From Theropithecus gelada (taxonomy: Eukaryota > Chordata > Mammalia > Primates > Cercopithecidae): 64,000 nt of DNA. This document shows, piece after piece, positions 1 to 10,824 of this stretch. The stretch is taken from assembly GCF_003255815.1 (NCBI RefSeq), contig NC_037672.1, positions 104,284,876 to 104,348,875 of the forward strand, read 5' to 3'. Every line of letters starts with the position of its first letter. Within the stretch, counting starts at the first letter, position 1. Both the position numbers and the translations under genes were made by a program. The notes under the pieces are model-generated. The model was not told the DNA's origin and ran no database searches. It saw only the letters and a list, made by a program, of their open reading frames with translations.

Positions 1-388
1 CTTCATTTCATTCATTTGATCCTCAATCGCTGATACTCTTTCTTCCAGTTGATCGAGTCAGTTACTGAAGCTTGTGCATTTGTCACGTATTTCTCGTGTC
101 ATGGTTTTCATCTCTTTCATTTCATTTATGACCTTCTCTGCATTAATTACTCTAGCCATCAATTCTTCCACTTTTTTTTTCAAGATTTTTAGTTTCTTTG
201 CGCTGGGTACATAATTCCTCCTTTAGCTCTGAGAAATTTGATGGACTGAAGCCTTCTTCTCTCATCTCGTCAAAGTCATTCTCCATCCAGCTTTGATCCG
301 TTGCTGGCGATGAGCTGCGCTCCTTTGCCGGGGGAGATGTGCTCTTATTTTTTGAATTTCCAGCTTTTCTGCCCTGCTTTTTCCCCAT
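1..388 (-). pseudogene. L1 ORF1 N-terminal fragment, frameshifted
   Basis: ORF1 of L1 encodes the RNA-binding chaperone that coats L1 RNA in the cytoplasm. The ATG is at 386-388 on the minus strand and the protein opens MGKKQGRKAGNSK, the family hallmark. About 70 residues are readable, including ERSSSPATDQSWMENDFDE. The frame then breaks near 165-180 at a homopolymer run of T on the plus strand. Coiled-coil-type sequence resembling LEERVSAIEDQMNEMK continues in another frame to the window edge. The RRM and C-terminal domains lie outside the window. The frameshift means that, as assembled, the copy cannot make ORF1 protein. An error in the T run is possible but cannot be judged here. Confidence 0.9.
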
Positions 389-1432
389 CTTTGTGGTTTT
401 ATCTGCCTCTGGTCTTTGATGATGGTGATGTACTGATGGGGTTTTGGTGTAGGTGTCCTTCCTGTTTGATAGTTTTCCTTCTAACAGTCAGGACCCTCAG
501 CTGTAGGTTTGTTGGAGATTGCTTGAGGTCCACTCCAGACCCTGTTTGCCTGGGTATCAGCAGCAGAGGCTGCAGAAGATAGAATATTTCTGAACAGCGA
601 GTGTACCTGTCTGATTCTTGCTTTGGAAGCTTCCTCTCAGGGGTATACTCCACCCTGTGAGGTGTGGGGTGTCAGACTGCCCCTAGTGGGGGATGTCTCC
701 CAGTTAGGCTACTCAGGGGTCAGGGACCCACTTGAGCAGGCAGTCTGTCCCTTCTCAGATCTCAAGCTCCGTGTTGGGAGATCCACTGCTCTCTTCAAAG
801 CTGTCAGACAGAGTCGTTAGCGTCTGCAGAGGTTTATGCTGCTTTTTTTGTTGTTGTTGTTGTTGTTGTGTAGCTGTGCCCTGTCCCCAGAGGTGGAGTG
901 TACAGAGACAGGCAGGTTTCCTTGAGCTGCTGTGAGCTCCACCCAGTTGGAGCTTCCCAGCAGCTTTGTTTACCTACTTAAGCCTCAGCAATGGCGGGCG
1001 CCCCTCCCCCAGCCTCGCTGCTGCCTTGCCGGTAGATCACAGACTGCTGTGCTAGCAATGAGGGAGGCTCCGTGGGCGTGGGACCCTCCTGGCCAGGTGT
1101 GGGATATGATCTCCTGGTGTGCCTGTTTGCTTAAAGCGCAATATTGGGGTGGGAGTTACCCGATTTTCCAGATGTTTTGTGTCTCAGTTCCCCTGCTAGG
1201 AAAAGGGATTCCCTTCCCCCTTGCGTTTCCCAGGTGAGGCGATGCCTCGCCCTGCTTCAGCTCTCGCTGGTCGGGCTGCAGCAGCTGACCAGCACCGATC
1301 GTCCGGCACTCCCCAGTGAGATGAACCCAGTACCTCAGTTGAAAATGCAGAAATCACCAGTCTTCTGTGTCGCTGGCGCTGGGAGTTGGAGACTGGAGCT
1401 GTTCCTATTCGGCCATCTTGCTCCGCCCCTCC
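389..1432 (-). promoter_or_regulatory. L1 5'UTR, ORF1-proximal copy (internal promoter)
   Basis: This is the L1 5'UTR that directly precedes the surviving ORF1 start. In L1 this region carries the internal RNA polymerase II promoter. The transcription-start end is at about 1432 and keeps the core 'aagatggccg' motif (complement near 1410-1420), which matches the known YY1 site at the L1 5' end. A GTT-type microsatellite expansion (848-870) is present here and absent from the sister copy. Whether it still drives transcription cannot be told from sequence. Confidence 0.85.
848..870 (+). repeat. (TTG)n microsatellite inside L1 5'UTR
   Basis: About seven GTT/TTG repeats lie within the proximal L1 5'UTR copy. 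The matching place in the distal copy (about 1980-1996) has only two, so the expansion followed the duplication or arose in one copy. Confidence 0.9.
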
Positions 1433-1535
1433 GTCCAGCTTTGATGCGTTGCTGGCGATGTGCTGCGCTCCTTTGCCGGGGGAGATGCGCTCTTATTTTT
1501 GAATTTCCAGCTTTTCTGCCCTGCTTTTTCCCCAT
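1433..1535 (-). pseudogene. Duplicated L1 ORF1 start fragment (about 100 bases)
   Basis: A second ORF1 start lies between the two 5'UTR copies. ATG is at 1533-1535 (minus strand) and the reading begins MGKKQGRKAGNSK, as in the copy at 388. It then shifts frame because one T of a T run (plus strand) is missing relative to the other copy. After about 100 bases it runs straight into 'ggggcggagcaagatggcc', the 5' end of the next 5'UTR copy. It is therefore a by-product of the tandem duplication and not a gene. The join is near 1432/1433. Confidence 0.88.
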
Positions 1536-2543
1536 CTTTGTGGTTTTATCTGCCCCTGGTCTTTGATGATGGTGACGTACTGATGGGATTTTGGTGTCCT
1601 TCCTGTTTGATAGTTTTCCTTCTAATAGTCAGGACCCTCAGCTGTAGGTCTGTTGGAGATTGCTTGAGGTCCACTCCAGACCCTGTTTGCCTGGGTGTCA
1701 GCAGCAGAGGCTGCACAAGATAGAATATTGCTGAACAGCGAGTGTACCTGTCTGATTCTTGCTTTGGAGGCTTCCTCTCAGGGGTGTACTCCACCCTGTG
1801 AGGTGTGTGGTGTCAGACTGCCCCTAGTGGGGGATGTCTCCCAGTTAGGCTACTCAGGGGTCAGGGACCCACTTGAGCAGACAGTCTGTCCCTTCTCAGA
1901 TCTCAAACTCCATGTTGGGAGATCCACTGCTCTCTTCAAAGCTGTCAGACAGAGTCGTTTGCGTCTGCAGAGGTTTCTGCTGCTTTTGTTGTTATCTGTG
2001 CCCTGTCCCCAGAGGTGGAGTCTACAGAAACAGGCAGGTTTCCTTGAGCTGCTCTGAGCTCCACCCAGTTCCAGCTTCCCAGCGGCTTTGTTTAACTACT
2101 TAAGCCTCAGCAATGGCGGGCGCCCCTCCCCCAGCCTCGCTGCTGCTTTGCAGTTAGATCGCAGACTGCTGTGCTAGCAATGAGGGAGGCTCCGTGGGCG
2201 TGGGACCCTCCTGGCAAGGTGTGGGATATAATCTCCTGGTGTGCCTGTTTGCTTAAAGTGCAGTATTGGGGTGGGAGTTACCCAATTTTCCAGGTGTTGT
2301 GTGTCTCAGTTCCCCTGGCTAGGAAAAGGGATTCCCTTTCCCCTTGTGCTTCCCAGGTGAGGCGATGCTTCGCCCTGCTTCAGCTCTCGCTGGTCGGGCT
2401 GCAGCAGCTGACCAGCACCGATTATCTGTCACTCCCTAGTGAGATGAACCCAGTACCTCAGTTGAAAATGCAGAAATCACTGGTCTTCTGTGTCGCTCGC
2501 GCTGGGATTTGGAGACTGGAGCTGTTCCTATTCGGCCATCTTC
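1536..2543 (-). promoter_or_regulatory. L1 5'UTR, distal copy (internal promoter)
   Basis: This second 5'UTR aligns almost base for base with 389-1432. It keeps the L1 5'-end block 'aagatggccgaatagg' (complement at about 2530-2541) and the same internal landmarks, such as 'tccacccagtt' and 'caatggcgggcgcccctcc'. The last few bases of the usual 5' end (the G-rich leader) are missing or replaced. Being outermost, this copy would be the first promoter of the element. Confidence 0.85.
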
Positions 2544-2589
2544 GGAAAGTTTTTCAGGAGAGAAAATGTGCATGTCTTTTGTACACACA

Positions 2590-2880
2590 CAATTTTTTAT
2601 ATACCTAAAAGCAGAATTTCTAGGTTTTAGGGAAAACATGTCATTAGCTTTATTAGATAGTACTGATAGTTCTCTAATAAGGTTGTATAAAATATATAAT
2701 TACAAAACAGTGTGTAGGCCTTAATATTGTAAGACTTTTTCTGATGTGTATACAACTTTTTCTCAGTTTTGTTTTACTTTGCATTTTTCCAATTAATGTG
2801 AGATTGGGTATTTAGGATGTTTATTGGATTTTTGTGTGTGTGTGTGAATTATCTCTTAAAATCCTTAAAGCTTAATTTTC
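2590..2880 (-). mobile_element. Old L1 ORF2 3'-region fragment
   Basis: The plus strand reads as the reverse complement of the old-L1 ORF2 C-terminal region: 'cctaaaagcagaatttctagg' corresponds to the common 'cctaaaagtggaattgctggg' block. Degraded matches follow to 'catgtgtttattgg'-like text near 2820. It is heavily diverged and its edges are approximate. It forms the right flank of the younger L1 at 1-2543. Confidence 0.6.
2833..2846 (+). repeat. (TG)n microsatellite
   Basis: Seven TG dinucleotides in an AT-rich setting. Nothing else is notable. Confidence 0.9.
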
Positions 2881-3415
2881 ATGGTTAGCAATATTCACAA
2901 ATGTTCCCATGCAAAAGATGGGTCAGTGCCAATGTATCATTTTGTTTGTTTTTAGCCTCTTCTTTGTGGTTTTCAGTCTACATTCCCAGATTGAGATTTT
3001 CGTATTTTCTTTTTTTAAATTAAAATTTAAAATTTATATTTTTGTCACATAAAACAGTAAAACCCTAATATTTTACAAGTTTAATTTATTTTTAGGGACT
3101 TCATGATTGATTAACCACCACCAGAGATTTATACAGTTCAGGCTATTCTGATCACTACTAGCAATTATAGTCATCTCAGCCACTTTCCTTCTGGTATTGT
3201 CCTCTGGACTCTACCTATACAGGGTATTTTTCAATCCCACTAAGATTATGGAACCTGTTTTAACTCTATTATCTTTCACATTCTTTCTAACCTTCAGAAC
3301 AGTCAACAAAGTAACTTTTATGGATACTGATATTTCTTGTACCAATGTATGCAAAAAATAGGTTTTTAACCCTCTTTAGGGACAAAATTAAAGAGAAAAT
3401 GAGGGAGTATACATT
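2881..3415. other. AT-rich sequence, nothing recognised
   Basis: I see no repeat family, gene or conserved signal in this stretch. Short T and A runs only. Confidence 0.5.
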
Positions 3416-3786
3416 ATTGGTGATAACAGTTTGGCTCTGTGTCCCCACCCAAATCTCTTCTCGAATTGTAACCCCCACATGTCGAGGGATGGGGGTGATT
3501 GGATCATGGGGGCCATCTTCCCCATGCTATTGTCATGACAGTGAGTGAGTTCTCAGGAGATCTGATGGTTCTATAAGCCTCTAGCATTTGCCTGGCTTGA
3601 AATTTTATCTCCTGCCACCATGTGAAGAAGATCTTGCTTCCTCTTGGTTTTCCACCATGATTATAAGTTTCCTGAGGTCTCAACAGCCACACGGAACTGT
3701 GAGTCAATTAAACCTCTCTTTCCTTTATAAATTACCCTGTCTCAGATATTTCTTTGTGGCAGTATAAAACAGACTAATACAATTGG
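3416..3786 (+). mobile_element. Solo LTR of an MST-type MaLR (ERVL-MaLR), with 5-bp TSD
   Basis: The LTR body is 3421-3781 (361 bases). It begins 'tgataacagtttggctctgtg', passes through 'aactgtgagtcaattaaacc', and ends 'cagactaataca', all standard MaLR LTR landmarks. A perfect 5-base target duplication, ATTGG, sits at 3416-3420 and 3782-3786. No internal sequence is present, so it is a solo LTR produced by LTR-LTR recombination. Length and text suit MSTA/MSTB or THE1; I favour MST. There is no coding capacity. Confidence 0.9.
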
Positions 3787-6592
3787 TAAAAGCAAAACTC
3801 CATTTTTATTATTTTTAAATTCCTTTGAATTCTGGCTTCTATGCCATAGGATTTCTGGCATGTCACATTTCTTTAGAAAATTTCAATGTTGAGTCTAGGT
3901 TCATTAAAAAATACTAATAAAGTTTAGGAACATACTTGGTGTTTCAGAAGACATATGGTACGTATATTTTTTTGAAGGTACATGGATTTTGAGAAATTCA
4001 GACCAATCTAAATTTTACTTTGCCTTCCTTGGTCATGTACTCTCAAAGGCCAAAATAACAGATTTATAACAGTATAAACCAGCAAATTCTTGCCATTGTT
4101 TTGGTTTGCTAGTCTTCTCTATACAAGTTTGATTTTACATATACACCCTGCATTCTTCAGTCTGGTTCTAGTTACTGGTTTAATGACAATGATTTAAGGC
4201 AGAAAAGGAATACTTACCACATATAAGGGAGACTCCTCAGGCAAGGAAACAACAGCTTTTTTTTTCTTTTTTTTTTTTTTTAAAGCCAGGGAAGAAGAGC
4301 AACTTCCAAATAATAAAAATAATTTCTTTCTTAGGCAGTGACAGTGTATAGTGCTTCACAGGAGAGGGTGCAGTGAGTCATTCCTTCCTGTTTCATTTCC
4401 CCTCTTAAGAGTACTGCTTTTGTGATCATTGCCTTATGGCCACAAACAGAAAGCAAAGAATTAGGTTATATGTTGCTAAACTACAGAATCAGTTGAATTT
4501 CTACTTTTTCATGAGCATCAGTTCATATTTTAATTTGGTAGTTTGGAGTTTTAAGCCTGTCATTCTTTTGCAATGTCACAGAAATCAGCCACCATACTTA
4601 TATTTCTTGTGCTCTTCAACATATTTTATGGTACCCACAACTTTTTCCTCCTGAAACTTACTCTTAGTAAGACATTGTTCTAGATCATAATAAGTAAATA
4701 TTTAATTGGCTATTTTGTCATAAGACTCCAAATTTTCCATCCTGGAATTGTATATGCATATATTAATGGAAAGTATTTCTCTTTTACCCCATCTCAACAG
4801 CACAGTCCCAAATATCCTACAATTCCCTAGATATTATCAGTTCTCATTTTTGTACCAATATCTTTGCAATTCAGATCTTTTCAGGCAAGTGAAACTGATT
4901 TTGGCTAACTTAAACAATAAGTGAATTTGTTGAAAACCTAAGGGAGTTATAGAATTATTGAAAAGGTTAGAGAGCAAGGTTTGAAAATTAATTGTCATGA
5001 GGGCATTTTGGGGACCCGAGAATCAGAAATTCCAGGAAGAGATCCATAACAACATGGACTGGGTGTTGCTACTTTTTATGAGCAATGGTATTTCTTCTAT
5101 CCGTGCATAACCATTTCAATATTTAAATCTCCAGAGGATAGAATCCAATTGACAAAGTATAGATCATTTACTGGGGAGTAAGAATAAAAATTGTGGTTCT
5201 ATTTGAAATGGGAAATGGAGTTTGTATGATCAAAACTGACAAGTTATCTTCTACACACGGGAAATTATAAGCCAATATAACTTGTGAAAATATACATAAT
5301 ATTTTGTGTGTTTTGTTCTAAAGTATTTTAATAGATGAGTGTTAACCAACTTAAAATTGTGATAATTAATATATGTATTTTTTACTTTGGTTGTCTTATG
5401 CTCTCTGACTTTTTTGTACTTCCCTGAAAGTTTATAATTTTGAAAGTTTATATATAAAAGTATAAAAAAGTTTATATATGTAAAGTATAAAAGTATAATT
5501 CCAAACAACTGAATCATTTGCAATAAGAAAATATTCTCAAATTTTAGCATTTATAATCATGGACTATATTATATTTTAAATGATTTATTCAGACATATAA
5601 GGACTTCTTTTAGAAATTTCTATATAAATTGTTATGTTTGGCTTTTATAAGAAATGCTATATTTCTGATCATTTTTCCTTTATATTGTTGACAGTCTTAG
5701 AGGAGGCTAATATGAAATGAGTTTTTGCTTGGGCTCATTTTGGGAAACATGTAAAATGTTAATAAACATTTATCTCAATTTTGACTTAATAGTGATATAC
5801 ATTTGAGACCCAGGACACTCAACATATGGTGAAGGTTCACAGAGACGAGTGCGAAGAATACCACTGCCAAGCTGGCAACACTTGGTTAAACAACAGAATG
5901 GATTACATATAATCAAATGCCAGAAACCTGGAAATCAAGGCTGGAAAGAAGCCTAAAGGCAATTTGTCTAGAGATGAAACATGAGAAGAAGGCCGGAGTA
6001 AGGAGAGGAGTCAAAACCTAGCAGAGGAGTTAATAGGCAATATTGTTATCAGAAAGGAAAGTATTATAGGGAATTATGATCCAGTCAATTAGTAGGGTCA
6101 GTACAAAGCAGCAGCAAAAAATATTTGTTTAGGAGAAATAAGCCAGTTGCGTAGAAGTGGTATTGGTTGCTAAGAAAGATCATGATATGACAAACAAGAA
6201 AGTAAGATTGAAGACAAAGATTGAAGAACAAGGAATAGAAGCTAGTAATGGTTTAGATAAGTCTTTAGACAAAAGCCTGTGGAAAGAAACAGGTGTGAGG
6301 GTGAAAGGTGTTCCTTTCATGCAATAAAATGTTGCAGAGAAAACTAGTTAAATTATTTAACACTTCTTTCATTTTTTTCCCATATAGCTTTCAGAGCTTA
6401 AAGAATTCTTAAAGACTTTTTATGATTTGATCTAATGATGAGCCAAATTATAAAAAATTAACCAAGTTTAAGTTGTTTAGGAAAAAATTATAAAACAAAC
6501 TCTTTAGTTGTATTGAGGGTTTATAGTATCTCATATGCTGACTTTTAAAAATGAAACTAACATTTTTTCATCATGAGAAGGGAGAAGGTTTT
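3787..6592. other. AT-rich, no gene or clear repeat recognised
   Basis: This is nearly 3 kb of low-GC sequence with no readable gene. A T-rich tract lies at 4257-4282. The block 5800-6330 is purine-rich ('agaagaaggccggagtaagg' and similar) but resembles no family I know. Short palindromic TATA/TTTATA runs occur at 5440-5490. Confidence 0.5.
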
Positions 6593-6885
6593 TAAAGTTT
6601 TTGTTATGAAACATGTATAATACACAGAAAAGTGAAGAGTGTAAAGAAACACTACCATTTCTTAGCTTGAATAATCATAAACTTCCTACATATTTTTATT
6701 CCACCTATTGCTGCCATTTTGTGCTATTTATGTTCCCAATTATTTGAAAGAAAATCCTAAAATCAGGTTATTTAAGCATAAATAATTCATTATGTATGTC
6801 AAGTAAATTACTACTCTTTTATAAACATAATAATAGTATCACATCCAACAAAATTTACAGTAACTCCTTAAGAACAGCATTCCTT
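6593..6885 (-). mobile_element. Old L1 3'UTR fragment (L1MC/L1ME type)
   Basis: On the plus strand the text follows the antisense 3'UTR of mammalian-wide L1: 'gaaacatgtataatacacagaaaagtg', then 'cacatccaacaaaatttacag' and 'taactccttaagaacagc'. Highly diverged, ends approximate, no coding content. Confidence 0.6.
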
Positions 6886-7826
6886 TGATTTATTTTAGAC
6901 TTTCATATGACATAAAATCATTCATCTTCCTAGCTGATAAAGACACAAAAGGCACCTTGAGATTTATTTGCAAACAAGCCACCCTAATACTATTTTCCTG
7001 AGAGTATAAGTGTTTCTGCAGATACTGAAAACTTTGTGTTGTAGATACACTATGGGGTCAGGTAGTACAACCATTTTGTATCCTAATACTGTTTCCGTGG
7101 CTTTGATGTTTCCAGTGAAACGAGTATTGGAAAAATATCAGGTGCTATCATGGATGAAAGAAAAAATATTTCATTTCAGCATTGGAAGAACTACGCATTT
7201 GTCCAACTTTAGTTGTTATCCTTGGCTAGGGACCTATAATTGCTCTCACAGCCCAAACAGAACCAGGTGTGAGGGATGCATGTTAACTCTCTGTTAACCA
7301 GGAACTCTGTTAAAGGTGCTAATGTGAGAGATATTAGAGCATAGATTCCTGAGGAAGTCTAAAAAGAGTCTGGAGAAATAATTTTATCCACCTGTTTCCT
7401 TCTAGAAAAGAACACACAAGCCAAAGATACCAGAAATAAACTGTTGGGGAGAATTGTTTACTTAAACTCTGTGCACACATACAAATTACAGTGTTCTTGA
7501 TTACATGGCAAAACAATAATAAAAAAATAATTTTTCCACTGATGAAGACAAATATTATTTGATGAGATTACATTACTGATTAATGTTTGAGGGCTTATTT
7601 AACCCAGGCTTCACACTTCGTATAATTTGAGTTCAGTCTCCACTCTCAAGGCATTTATAGCTCAAAGAGCCTGTAAAACAGGAAAATATTTTTATGGTTA
7701 TTAATACTGCAACAGGTATATTTAAAAATTACAGAGGATAATTAAAGGCTGTTTGACTACAGACTAGATAAAATGGTAGAGAGCCAAATAGAAATTAGAT
7801 AGAAAAATCTAATAAATGTTAAATAC
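6886..7826. other. No feature recognised
   Basis: Unassigned AT-rich sequence between an L1 tail and Tigger1. Open frames at 7010-7297 and 7334-7516 are short and show no family signature. Confidence 0.5.
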
Positions 7827-9838
7827 ATACAGACACACTTCAGAGATATTGTGGGTTTGGTTCCAGACAAGTAAAATAAAATGAATATCACAATAAAGTG
7901 ATTCACCAAGTTTTTGGTTGTCCGGTGCATATAAAGTTATGTTTATTATTAAGTGTGCAATAGCATTATACAGACCTTAATTTAAAAATTATTTACTGCT
8001 AAAAATGCCAAAAATCATCTGAACCTTCAGGGAGTTATAATATTATTGCTGGTGGAGGGTCTTGCCTTGATGTTGATGGATCATGACTGATCAGGGTGGT
8101 GGTTCCTGAAAGCTGGGGTAGCTGTGGCAATTTCTTAAAATAAGACAACAATGAAATTTGCCACATCAGTTGACTTTTCCTTTCAGGAAAGATTTCTCTG
8201 TACCATGTGATGCTGTTTGATTGCATTTTGCCCACAGTAGAACTTCTTTTAAAATTGGAGTTCATCCTCTCAAACTCTGTCATTGCTTTATCAACTAAGT
8301 TTAGGTAATATTCTAAAGCCTTTGTTGTCATTTCAACATCATTCATAGCACTTCACCAGGAGTAGATGCCATCTCAAGAAGCCACTTTCTTTTCTCATCC
8401 ATAAGAAGTAACTCCTCACCCATTCAGGTTTTATCATGAGATTACAGCAGTTCAGTCCTGTATTCAGGGTCCCCTTTGAATGCTAGTTCTGTTGTTATTT
8501 TCATCACTTACACAGTTACTTTCCCCACTGAAATCTTGAGCAACTCAAAGTCATCTATGAGGGTTGGAATCAACTTCTTTCAAACACCTGTTCATGTGGA
8601 TATTTTGACCTCCTTCCATGAATCACTAATGTTCTTAATAGCATACAGAATGGTGAACCCTTTCCAGAAGGCTTTCAATTTACTTTTCTCTGATTCATCA
8701 GAGGAATCACTATCTTTGGCAGCCATAGCCTCACAAAATGTATTTCTTAAATAATAAGACTTGAAAGTCAAAATTGCTTCTTGGTGCAAAGGCTGCAGAA
8801 AAATGTTTACTTGTTAGTAGGCAGAAAATCAACATTAATTTCCTTGTACATCTCCATCACAGCATTTGGGTGACCAGGAGCACTATCAATGAGCAGTAAT
8901 ATTTTGAAAGGAATCTTTTTTCTGAGAAGCAGGTTTTAACATTGGCTTAAATATTGAGTAAACCATGCTGTAAACAGATGTGCTGTCATCCAGACTTTGT
9001 TGTTCCATTTATAGAGCACATGCAGAGTAGATTTAGCATCATTTTTAAGAGCTCATTTTTAGGATGGTAAATGAGTATTGGCTTCAACTTAAAGTCATCA
9101 GCTGCATTATTTCCTAACAAGAGAGTCAGCCTGTACTTTGAAGTTTTGAAGCCAAGTATTGACTTTTCCTCTCTAGCTATGAAAGTCCAAGATGGCATCT
9201 TCTTCCAATAAAAGGCTATTTTGTCTATATAGAAAATCTGTTGTTTAGTGTAGCCACCTTCATCAATTATCTTAGCAAAATTTTCTGGATAACTTGCTGC
9301 AGTTTCTATATCAGTATTTGCTGCTTTGCCTCTCATTTCTATCTTATGAAGACAGCTTTCCTTAAGCCTCAGGAACCAAACTTTGCTTGCTTTCAACTCT
9401 TCTGCAGCTTTCTCACCTCACGTAGCCATCATAAAATTGAAGAGAGTTAAGGTCTTTCTCTGGATTAGGCTTTGGCTTAAGGATGTGTTATGGCTGGTTT
9501 GATCTTTCATCCAGACCACTAAAATGTTCTCCATGTCAACAATAAAGCTGTTTTGCTTTCTTATCATTCATGTATTTATTGGAATGGCACTTTTAATTTC
9601 TTTTAAGAGCTCTTCTTTTGTATTAATAACTTGACTCACTGTTTGATGCAAGAAGCCTAACTTTCCTCCTGTTCTGGTCTTTGACATGCCTTCTTTACTA
9701 AGCTTAATCATTTCTAGCTTTTGATTTAAAGTAATACGTGTGACTCATTGTTTTTACTTAAACACTCGGGGGCCATTGTAAGGTTATTAATTGGCCTAAG
9801 TTTAATATTGTTGTGTCACAGAGAGCAGGGAGGCATCA
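7827..9838 (-). mobile_element. Tigger1 DNA transposon (pogo/TcMar-Tigger), truncated at one end
   Basis: The left end at about 7827 matches the Tigger1 terminal inverted repeat ('cacttcagagatattgtggg', consensus from recall 'cataCCTCggagatattgcggg'). Downstream text follows the full-length Tigger1 order through 'taagtgtgcaatagcattat', the transposase on the minus strand, and the untranslated leader 'ttattaattggcctaa'. The opposite terminal repeat is missing: homology stops near 9838, a few hundred bases short of the expected end. Tigger1 is a cut-and-paste family extinct in primates for tens of millions of years. A TA target site abuts the left end but cannot be paired. Confidence 0.92.
8000..9776 (-). 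pseudogene. Decayed Tigger1 transposase
   Basis: The ancestral transposase ATG corresponds to 9774-9776 on the minus strand and the C-terminus to about 8000. Readable blocks include EGGYTKQQIFYIDK with AFYWKKMPS (about 9205-9260), FKSYYLRNTFCEAMAAK (about 8705-8750), and the C-terminal SLLSYFKKLPQLPQ with STSRQDPPPA (about 8050-8150). The N-terminal CENP-B/pogo helix-turn-helix region lies near 9600-9770. The catalytic DDD triad is partly retained: the first Asp is in the YIDK block, the second in LLIDSAPGH (about 8870-8900), but the third, normally within MDQG, reads LHQE (about 8788). Frameshifts and stops separate the blocks, so no transposase is made. Confidence 0.9.
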
Positions 9839-10535
9839 GAAAAATGGTGTAGGAAGCCTACGTATTGAAGATTCTAGAGTTGCATTTCGGGGAGTCCAAT
9901 ATTTTATGTGGGATTTTTTCTTCCTTAGATCATTTCTCAATCAAGGAATAGGAGAGAGGTCAAAAATCTGGGCAGAAGATGGCTGCTCAGAGGCAGAAAA
10001 CCCTGAATAATTTTCAGCAATTTCATAGTTTTGGGGGAGACCACAATTGGAATGAGACTGCCAAGGCAGCCAAGGCTGGAGGGACTAGGGATCTGCAGTA
10101 AACCCACATTCAACACTAGTTGTTCCCTCAAGATGTTTGCTGATTTTTGAATTTCATGGAAAGGGAGGCTAAAATGTCAAGCAAAATAGGTGAAAACAAG
10201 AGCTGAGGGTTTATTTTATTTTATTTTTTTATTTAATTTTTATTTTTTTAAATCATATTGTAATGCTGGAAAGGCAAAAGTTCTAATTTAGGGCCATTAA
10301 AGGGGAAGTAGCACTCAAGAATTTCATTTGTAAACCAACAAGAGCAATATCCCAGGAGGTACATCAAAGGTAGACTGTGTCTTCCTAGGAATAATCCTTT
10401 CAGCATTGGGCTGGACTGAGTTAATGTGTCCCTTTTCTAACTGCCTTCCAACAAAGAGGGTGAATTCACTATTGAGGGAGATAACTTCTACCAATACCTC
10501 TGTTATTTCTCATATAAAATATTTGATTTTCAATA
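9839..10535. other. Unassigned, possible degraded L1 5' end
   Basis: No firm identity. The text 'gggcagaagatggctgctcag' at about 9970 recalls old L1 5' ends ('aagatggctgac...'), and recognisable old-L1 ORF1 follows at 10536, so part of this may be L1 5'UTR. A (TTTTA)n-like tract occupies 10212-10252. Confidence 0.35.
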
Positions 10536-10815
10536 AAAATTACCAAGAAACCTCAAAACAACAAAAAGGAAAAGGAACACTTGGAAGAGACCCACAGTTG
10601 ACCCAGATATTGGGGTTATCAAATGCAAACTTGAAAAAATGGATTACTATTTTTAAGAAAATAGATAAAAAATGAAGAATTTCATCAAAGAAATAGAATA
10701 TAAGAAAAAAATAGATACTGTAGAACTGAAAAATACTCACACTGACAATAAGAAGTCAATGGATAAGTTTAATGGCACAAGGTACACAGTGAAGACAGAG
10801 TTGATAGACTGGAAG
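10536..10815 (+). mobile_element. Old L1 ORF1-region fragment (L1M)
   Basis: The plus strand follows mammalian-wide L1 ORF1-region text: 'gacccacagttgacccagat', 'aagaaatagaatataagaaa', 'actgtagaactgaaaaatac' and 'aatggataagtttaatggca'. It is broken by stops and encodes nothing now. An LTR follows directly. Confidence 0.65.
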
Positions 10816-10824
10816 CCTATCTTG

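Larger units (their letters stand above)
1..2543 (-). mobile_element. 5' part of a primate L1 (L1P/L1PA-like) with a duplicated 5'UTR
   Basis: Read on the minus strand, this is the 5' end of a LINE-1: a 5'UTR starting with the conserved 'aagatggccgaatagg' block at about 2543, followed by the start of ORF1. Unusually, the 5'UTR plus roughly the first 100 bases of ORF1 occur twice head to tail (about 284-1432 and 1433-2543; offset 1147-1148 bases). The element runs off the left edge of the window, so its 3' end and target duplication cannot be seen. Sequence to the right of 2543 is unrelated older repeat, so this is the true 5' boundary or very close to it. Placement in L1P is from recalled ORF1 and 5'UTR sequence; the exact subfamily is not determined. 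Confidence 0.93.

Noticed and set aside
152..388. Functional L1 ORF1 gene
   Set aside because: The frame breaks after about 70 codons and the rest of the element is outside the window or shifted.
843..870. (GTT)n as a separate insertion
   Set aside because: It lies at a place where the sister 5'UTR copy has a short GTT run, so simple slippage explains it.
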